In this document: positions 57,951 through 64,000 of the stretch, one piece after another
How the letters are laid out: every line of letters begins with the position of its first letter
How positions within the stretch are numbered: position 1 is the stretch's first letter
NCBI RefSeq assembly: GCF_016653465.1
Contig: NZ_NHSQ01000024.1
Coordinates: forward strand, 1 to 64,000
Length of the DNA: 64,000 nucleotides
Direction: 5' to 3'
Source of the DNA: Thiocystis minor
GTDB lineage: Bacteria; Pseudomonadota; Gammaproteobacteria; Chromatiales; Chromatiaceae
Made by a program: the position numbers and the translations under genes
Notes under the pieces: model-generated
What the model was told of the DNA's origin: nothing
The model's input: only the letters and a program-made list of their open reading frames with translations
Databases searched by the model: none

Positions 57951-58552
57951 GCCGGCGTCTCGCGAGCGAGCCGGCGATGCAACGGGCTGGAGCGGGGAAA
58001 GTGGGCGCGCAGAAACTCCATCTGATCCGCCAGGACGTGACGACCCATCAGAAAAATGTACTCGGCATGGGTCGGGGCAAAGGGCACGGCGAGCAGTTCC
58101 ATGCCGGCGTCCTCCGGAGAGCGCCCGGCCTTGTAGTTGTTACAGCGCACACAGGCGGTCACGACATTGTTCCAGTGGTCCGCGCCGCCCTTGCTGGAGG
58201 GGCGGACGTGGTCGCGTGACAGATGGCGGTCGGAAAAATGCTGACCGCAGTACATGCACATGTGGTTGTCCCGCTGGAACAGGGTGCGGTTCGAGAGGGG
58301 CGGCATATAATCGTCCTGAAGTTTGTTCAGGGCGTGATGGATGCCGTGGGTGGCGATGATCGAGTGGATTTCGAGTCGGCTCTGAATGCGAGTGAGTGCG
58401 TTGACTCCGCCGCGCAGCAGAAACAGGGGATCTCCGCAGGCGTAGGCGACCTGGCCAAGAAAATAGAGTCGGGCAGCCCCCCGGTAGTCGATCCACTCCA
58501 GGGGCATGCCTGCCAGATCCGTTCGCAGTACCTGTTGATTGAGTTGCAACAT
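57947..58552 (-). CDS. HNH endonuclease family protein
   Basis: A 201-residue protein with a C-terminal HNH nuclease domain: FQRDNHMCMYCGQHF provides the first cysteine pair, SRDHVRPSSKGGADHWNNVVTACVRCNNYKAG contains the catalytic His and second zinc cysteines. The N-terminal half (about 1-100) has a family-specific start MLQLNQQVLRTDLAGMPLEWIDY. Such chromosomal HNH proteins are common and usually of unknown role. Start at ATG 58552 is chosen from the family; the frame opens further upstream. It is followed by the kinase gene with a four-base overlap. Confidence 0.85.
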   Translation of the reverse strand: MLQLNQQVLRTDLAGMPLEWIDYRGAARLYFLGQVAYACGDPLFLLRGGVNALTRIQSRLEIHSIIATHGIHHALNKLQDDYMPPLSNRTLFQRDNHMCMYCGQHFSDRHLSRDHVRPSSKGGADHWNNVVTACVRCNNYKAGRSPEDAGMELLAVPFAPTHAEYIFLMGRHVLADQMEFLRAHFPRSSPLHRRLARETPA

Positions 58553-59150
58553 AGCGAAAACACGGCTCGGTATTTGCGCGAATAATACACACTTGTCTCT
58601 CTCGTGCAACCTGAAAACAGCCGCTTACCGGGAGTCCGGTCATCGGCTTGCCAGAACGCCCGATTTCTGGAGTTCCCGGTCCGAACGAGACGATCGCCAC
58701 GCGTCCGGGCGTCTCGCGGCTGAATCATTCACAGTCCGGGATGGATGTGCGGAAATCCGCAAATTTGTCAAGGCACTCTTTGAGTCAACTGTCGCTCAAT
58801 TTAGCAACGTATTGAATTTTAAAAGAAGTCATGAACTGGTCAAAGCCTTGCCAAAACCGCGTAACCTTCGTATTGACGCCAGTCGGAGCGCAATTCCCAG
58901 AGCCTATCCACAAACTTATCCACAGACTTTGTGTGCAGTCCTTCTTTCGTCTTGCCACACAACCGGTTGCCCCGTTTACGTGCGGATCCGTTCGCCAAAG
59001 CGGCACGCGATCACTTCGGTAGCACGAAACGTCGAGCATGATTTTTTTCAATCTGGTTTCCACGGATGCCGAATGCAATCGAATGCTGGCCATCCGTGCG
59101 CGCGGCGATCCGGGCGGGTCGGTGGCCAGCGCATTGAGCGTTCCGCGCCT
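58553..59150. other. Intergenic region with two DnaA-box-like sites
   Basis: About 600 bases between the divergent HNH and priA genes contain no convincing gene. The middle (58780-58870) is AT-richer than its surroundings. CTATCCACA at 58904-58912 and TTATCCACA at 58916-58924 stand 12 bases apart in the same orientation; the second is a perfect DnaA-box consensus (TTATNCACA). Both gene promoters must lie here. The priA frame stays open through the whole region but lacks PriA character before about 59211. Confidence 0.6.
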
Positions 59151-61430
59151 GTGACTCGCGCGCCGAACACACCCGAGTCAGCCGGGGCGGTCACGTCAGA
59201 CGGATCCACGGTGATCCTGCGGGTCGCCGTGGCGGCGCCGCTGGCGGAGCTGTTCGACTATCTGCCGCCGGTGTCGCCCGCCCCCGTGGCGCTGACGCCG
59301 GGCCTGCGTCTCCTAGTGCCCTTCGGACGCGGTCGCCGGGTCGGGATGCTGCTGCGCATCACCTCCCGCACCGAGCAGGATCCCGCGCGTCTCAAATGCG
59401 TCGAGTCGGTGCTGGATGCGCGCCCGCTGCTGTCGCCGGCCGATCTGCGGCTGATCGAGTGGGCCGCAGCCTATTATCGGCAGCCGATCGGGGAGGCGCT
59501 GTTTACCGCGTTGCCGGCTCGTCTGCGCGATCCGGCGCCCCTGCTCGACGAGCGGGTTCCGGGCATCCAGGCCACGCCCGCGGGTCTGTCCGTCACGCTG
59601 GACACGCTGAATCGCGCGCCCCGGCAGCGCGATCTGCTCGCCTTGGCGCGCGCCGCCCCGGCGGGTCTGGCCTTGGCCGATCTGAGACTGAGCCTGGGAG
59701 ACTGCGCCGCGACCCTGCGCGCATTGCGTGCGAAGGGACTGATCGAGACCTGCCAACTGATTCCGGGCCTGACGCCATCCCTGCCGCCGCCGGTCTCCGC
59801 GCTCGCCGGCCCCGCGCTCAATGCCGACCAGCAGGCGGCGGTGAACGCGATCCAGGGCGCGCTCGGCGGTTTTCGCGCCTTCCTGCTCGACGGCGTGACC
59901 GGCAGCGGCAAGACCGAGGTCTATATCCGTCTGATCGAGGCGGTCATCGCCGCCGGCGGCCAGGCGCTGGTGGTGGTGCCGGAGATCGGCCTGACGCCGC
60001 AACTGCGCGAGCGTTTCGTCCAGCGCCTGCCGGGGCCGGTGGCGGTGCTGCATTCGGCGCTCAACGCGCGCGAACGCGAACGCGGCTGGCATCGCGCCGC
60101 GCTCGGCGAGGCCACGCTGGTGCTCGGAACCCGCTCGGCGATCTTTACCCCTCTCCCCCGGCTGGCGCTGATCCTGGTCGACGAGGAACACGACGCTTCG
60201 CTCAAACAGCAGGACGGATTCCGCTACTCGGCGCGGGATCTGGCGGTGCGCCGCGCCCAATTGACCGGCTGTCCGGTGGTGCTCGGCTCGGCGACGCCCG
60301 CGCTGGAGACCCTGCACAATGCGCGGCTCGATCGTTACGCCTGGCTGAAATTGCCCCAGCGCGCCGGTCGCGCCCGTCCGCCGACCATCTCGCTGCTCGA
60401 TATTCGCGACCAGCCCCTGCAGGCCGGGCTGTCGTCCGTGCTGCGCGCGGACATGCGGGCCGAACTCGCGGCCGGCAATCAGGTGCTGCTGTTTCTCAAT
60501 CGGCGTGGCTATGCGCCGATTCTTACCTGCCACGCCTGCGGCTGGGTTGGCGGTTGTCCGCACTGCGATGCCCGTCTGACCCTGCATCTGAATCCGCGCA
60601 AACTCTGGTGCCACCATTGCGGCTGGTCGCAACCCGTGCCGAGTCTCTGCCCCGCCTGTCAGGGCAGCGATCTGCGCCGGCTGGGGCAGGGGACCGAGCG
60701 TCTGGAAGACAATCTGCGCCCCCTGTTTCCGGAGGTCAGCATCGCTCGCATCGATCGCGACAGCACCCGGCGCAAAGGCGAACTGGATCGGCTGCTCGGG
60801 GCGGTTCAGCGTGGCGAGATCCAGATCCTGCTCGGGACACAGATGCTGGCCAAGGGGCATGATTTTCCGGGCGTCACCCTGGTCGGCATCCTGGATCTGG
60901 ATCAAACCCTCTACGCCAGCGATTTCCGCGCCCCGGAACGCACCGCGCAACTCATCGTGCAGGTCGCCGGACGGGCGGGACGGGCGGAGCGGCCGGGGCG
61001 GGTCGTGCTGCAAACCCGCCATCCGGAACATCCCCTGCTGCAATCGCTGCTACGCGAGGGCTATGGCGGTTTCGCGGCCGTGGCGCTGGGGGAGCGTCGC
61101 GATGCCGAACTGCCGCCCTTCGCCCATCTCGCCCTGGTCCGCGCCGAGGCGCCTGGAGAATCCGAGCCGCTCGCCTTTTTGCGCGCGGCGCGCGTCCTGG
61201 CTGAAGGGCTGATCGCGGCTGCGGAGGCGCCCAAGATCCAACTGCTCGGCCCGATCCCTGCGCCGATGGAGCGGCGCGCTGGCCGCTATCGTGCCCAGCT
61301 TCTGGTGCAATGTGGCGAGCGTCCGCGACTCCAGCGTTTTCTGGCGCACTGGAGCCCGATCCTGCGCGGGCTATCCCGAACCAGGGGACTGCGCTGGTCG
61401 CTGGACGTGGATCCGCAGGAGATGCTCTAA
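59151..61430 (+). CDS. priA: Primosomal replication-restart helicase PriA
   Basis: PriA reloads the replisome at stalled forks. The 3'-DNA-binding domain starts with VILRVAVAAPLAELFDYLPP. Helicase motifs are Walker A GVTGSGKTEVYIRL and DEEH (Walker B) with SLKQQDGFRYSARDLAV. Zinc-binding cysteines occur in CHACGWVGGCPHCD and CHHCGWSQPVPSLCPAC, and GTQMLAKGHDFPGVTLVGI is typical. The start is unclear: GTG 59151 gives 759 residues; GTG 59211 gives about 739. The frame remains open to 58539 but that part is not PriA-like. Confidence 0.95.
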   Translation: MTRAPNTPESAGAVTSDGSTVILRVAVAAPLAELFDYLPPVSPAPVALTPGLRLLVPFGRGRRVGMLLRITSRTEQDPARLKCVESVLDARPLLSPADLRLIEWAAAYYRQPIGEALFTALPARLRDPAPLLDERVPGIQATPAGLSVTLDTLNRAPRQRDLLALARAAPAGLALADLRLSLGDCAATLRALRAKGLIETCQLIPGLTPSLPPPVSALAGPALNADQQAAVNAIQGALGGFRAFLLDGVTGSGKTEVYIRLIEAVIAAGGQALVVVPEIGLTPQLRERFVQRLPGPVAVLHSALNARERERGWHRAALGEATLVLGTRSAIFTPLPRLALILVDEEHDASLKQQDGFRYSARDLAVRRAQLTGCPVVLGSATPALETLHNARLDRYAWLKLPQRAGRARPPTISLLDIRDQPLQAGLSSVLRADMRAELAAGNQVLLFLNRRGYAPILTCHACGWVGGCPHCDARLTLHLNPRKLWCHHCGWSQPVPSLCPACQGSDLRRLGQGTERLEDNLRPLFPEVSIARIDRDSTRRKGELDRLLGAVQRGEIQILLGTQMLAKGHDFPGVTLVGILDLDQTLYASDFRAPERTAQLIVQVAGRAGRAERPGRVVLQTRHPEHPLLQSLLREGYGGFAAVALGERRDAELPPFAHLALVRAEAPGESEPLAFLRAARVLAEGLIAAAEAPKIQLLGPIPAPMERRAGRYRAQLLVQCGERPRLQRFLAHWSPILRGLSRTRGLRWSLDVDPQEML

Positions 61431-61455
61431 ATCCGCCCATGACGAACAGGTTTGA

Positions 61456-62844
<1,389 letters not shown>

Positions 62845-62930
62845 CGAGACGGCGTTCCGGGCCTGTCCCGCGCCTGATCGAAGGGTCGGCCGGGCCGGGT
62901 TCGGGCTTCCACGGCTAATCGGGTCTCGAC

Positions 62931-63230
62931 ATGCGTTGGTTGATCGCGGTGCTCATCGTTCTTCTGGGGGCGCTCCAGTACCGGCTCTGGGTCGGTCAGG
63001 GGAGCCTGGCGGAACTCCATGCGCTGAAGCAGGAAATTGCCTTCCAGGAGGCCGAAATCGCGCGTCTGATGGCGCGCAATCAGGTGCTTCAGGCGGAGGT
63101 CGCGGATCTTGGCGAGGGCCAGGAGGCGCTGGAGGAGCGTGCCCGCAGCGAACTCGGCATGATCAAGGCCGGCGAGATTTTCATTCAGGTCATCGAGCGA
63201 CCCAAGCCCATTGCGGAGACCGCGCCATGA
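62931..63230 (+). CDS. ftsB: Cell division protein FtsB
   Basis: FtsB forms with FtsL and FtsQ the complex that activates septal cell-wall synthesis. The 99-residue protein has an N-terminal membrane helix (LIAVLIVLLGALQYRLWVG), a leucine-zipper-like coiled coil (LHALKQEIAFQEAEIARLMARNQVLQAEV), and the conserved EERARSELGMIKAGEIFIQVI segment near its end. The stop overlaps the ispD start (ATGA). Confidence 0.95.
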   Translation: MRWLIAVLIVLLGALQYRLWVGQGSLAELHALKQEIAFQEAEIARLMARNQVLQAEVADLGEGQEALEERARSELGMIKAGEIFIQVIERPKPIAETAP

Positions 63231-63961
63231 ACGAAACCCCGTCGCTCTGGGCCATCCTGCCCGCCGCCGGCGTGGGGCGGCGCATGGGAAGCGCCATTCC
63301 CAAGCAGTACCTTGACCTGGCCGGCCGGGCGGTGATCGATCACGCGCTGGATCTGTTCATTGAGGATGCGCGGATCAGTGGGGTCGTGGTGGCGCTCGAC
63401 CCGGCGGACGGTTATTGGGAGAGCACCGCCCATGCCGGTCATGCCAAGGTGATCCGCGCGGCGGGCGGCGCGGAACGCTGCCATTCCGTCCTCAACGCGC
63501 TCGCGGCCCTTGATGGCCGCGCGGAGGAGGGCGACTGGGTGCTGGTCCACGATGCCGCGCGGCCCTGTCTGCGGACCGCCGATCTCGACCGCCTGATCGA
63601 CGCCTTGCTTGGGGATGCCGTGGGCGGTCTGCTCGGGATTCCGGTGCGCGACACCATGAAGCGCGACAATGGCGATGGGCGGATCGCGTCCACCGTCGAC
63701 CGGGCGAGTCTCTGGCATGCCTATACCCCCCAGATGTTCCGGCTTGGCCTGCTGCGCCGGGCGCTGCATGACGCCCTGGACGCGAACGATCTGGTCACCG
63801 ACGACGCCTCCGCCATCGAGCGTCTGGGCCATGCCCCACGCCTGATCGAGGGGCACGCCGACAATCTCAAAATCACCCGGGCCGAGGATCTTCCGCTGGC
63901 CCATTTTTATCTGCGACAGCAGGGGCGGATTGATGCGTCACGAGGAGACAACGCATGTTGA
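63227..63961 (+). CDS. ispD: 2-C-methyl-D-erythritol 4-phosphate cytidylyltransferase IspD
   Basis: IspD makes CDP-methylerythritol in the MEP isoprenoid pathway. The nucleotide-binding start is AILPAAGVGRRMGSAIPKQYLDLAG, followed by VLVHDAARPCL, with the later RRALHDALDANDLVTDDASAIERLG block. It has 244 residues. Its TGA lies inside the first codons of ispF. The pair ispD-ispF catalyses steps separated by IspE, and adjacent genes are common. Confidence 0.96.
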   Translation: MNETPSLWAILPAAGVGRRMGSAIPKQYLDLAGRAVIDHALDLFIEDARISGVVVALDPADGYWESTAHAGHAKVIRAAGGAERCHSVLNALAALDGRAEEGDWVLVHDAARPCLRTADLDRLIDALLGDAVGGLLGIPVRDTMKRDNGDGRIASTVDRASLWHAYTPQMFRLGLLRRALHDALDANDLVTDDASAIERLGHAPRLIEGHADNLKITRAEDLPLAHFYLRQQGRIDASRGDNAC

Positions 63962-64000
63962 TTGGTCAGGGCTTTGACGCCCATCGTTTCGCGCCGGAGC
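63955..64000 (+). CDS. ispF: 2-C-methyl-D-erythritol 2,4-cyclodiphosphate synthase IspF (5' end only)
   Basis: The ATG at 63955 overlaps the end of ispD and opens MLIGQGFDAHRFAPE, which matches the IspF start (RIGxGFDxHxF), including the metal-binding aspartate and histidine. The window ends after 15 codons, so only the beginning is seen. Confidence 0.9.
   Translation, partial: MLIGQGFDAHRFAPE

Noticed and set aside
58539-59150. N-terminal extension of PriA
   Set aside because: The frame is open but the translation has no helicase-family character, and 759 or 739 residues already matches the family length.
59313-61043. Minus-strand open frame of about 576 codons within priA
   Set aside because: Antisense shadow of PriA, rich in Arg/Gln/His with no recognisable domain.

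Overview
The window is a high-GC, gene-dense bacterial chromosome segment. It is probably from a gammaproteobacterium of the purple sulfur bacterium type (Chromatiales). This placement is inferred from gene order: a Pseudomonas-like fliMNOPQR-flhBAFG-fliA-cheYZAB-motCD-cheW-DUF2802 block, a miaA-hfq-hflX-hflKC-DUF2065-hisZ-purA housekeeping block, and an eno-ftsB-ispD-ispF block. No photosynthesis or sulfur-oxidation gene and no RNA gene was found, so the order-level placement is not proven.

Layout. (1) 1-17841, plus strand: a truncated fliL that appears interrupted by an inserted element, then the flagellar switch and export genes, the flagellar placement regulators flhF/flhG, sigma-28 (fliA), the chemotaxis core cheY-cheZ-cheA-cheB, a second-type stator pair (motC/motD-like), cheW, an arginine-rich repeat protein and a DUF2802 protein. 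(2) 17850-22505, minus strand: flgA, flgM, flgN, a PilZ/YcgR brake protein, fliK and a short FlhB-C-like protein. (3) 22746-24538: cheV and cheR. (4) 24539-24922: a repeat-rich gap with a good sigma-54 promoter, leading into flgBCDEFGHIJKL (24923-36621), closed by a convergent FliT-like gene. (5) 37205-42243: miaA, hfq, hflX, hflK, hflC. (6) 42374-46186: an accessory insertion between hflC and the DUF2065 gene. It holds an MmeI-type single-chain restriction-modification enzyme whose gene itself contains a small DUF1640-like cassette, a palindromic repeat and a dead PIN toxin gene. (7) 46187-48942: DUF2065, hisZ, purA. (8) 49014-55113: a secreted single-Cache protein, a chemoreceptor, and a DUF2868 membrane protein paired with a DUF3482 GTPase. 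(9) 55282-58552: a sulfotransferase, then sixA, a fructosamine-kinase-like gene and an HNH nuclease on the minus strand. (10) 59151-64000: priA, eno, ftsB, ispD and the start of ispF.

Together the first 37 kb encode most of a polar-type flagellum with its chemotaxis pathway: basal body, rod, hook, rings, export gate, stator, switch, checkpoint factors (FliA/FlgM), length control (FliK) and signalling (CheA/W/Y/Z/B/R/V). Flagellin, filament cap and the master regulators are outside the window. The most unusual items are the cassette nested in the MmeI-type gene, FliM-like CheY-docking motifs in the CheA linker, the arginine-rich repeat protein beside cheW, the stand-alone Cache protein next to a chemoreceptor, and a FliD-like insertion in FlgL.
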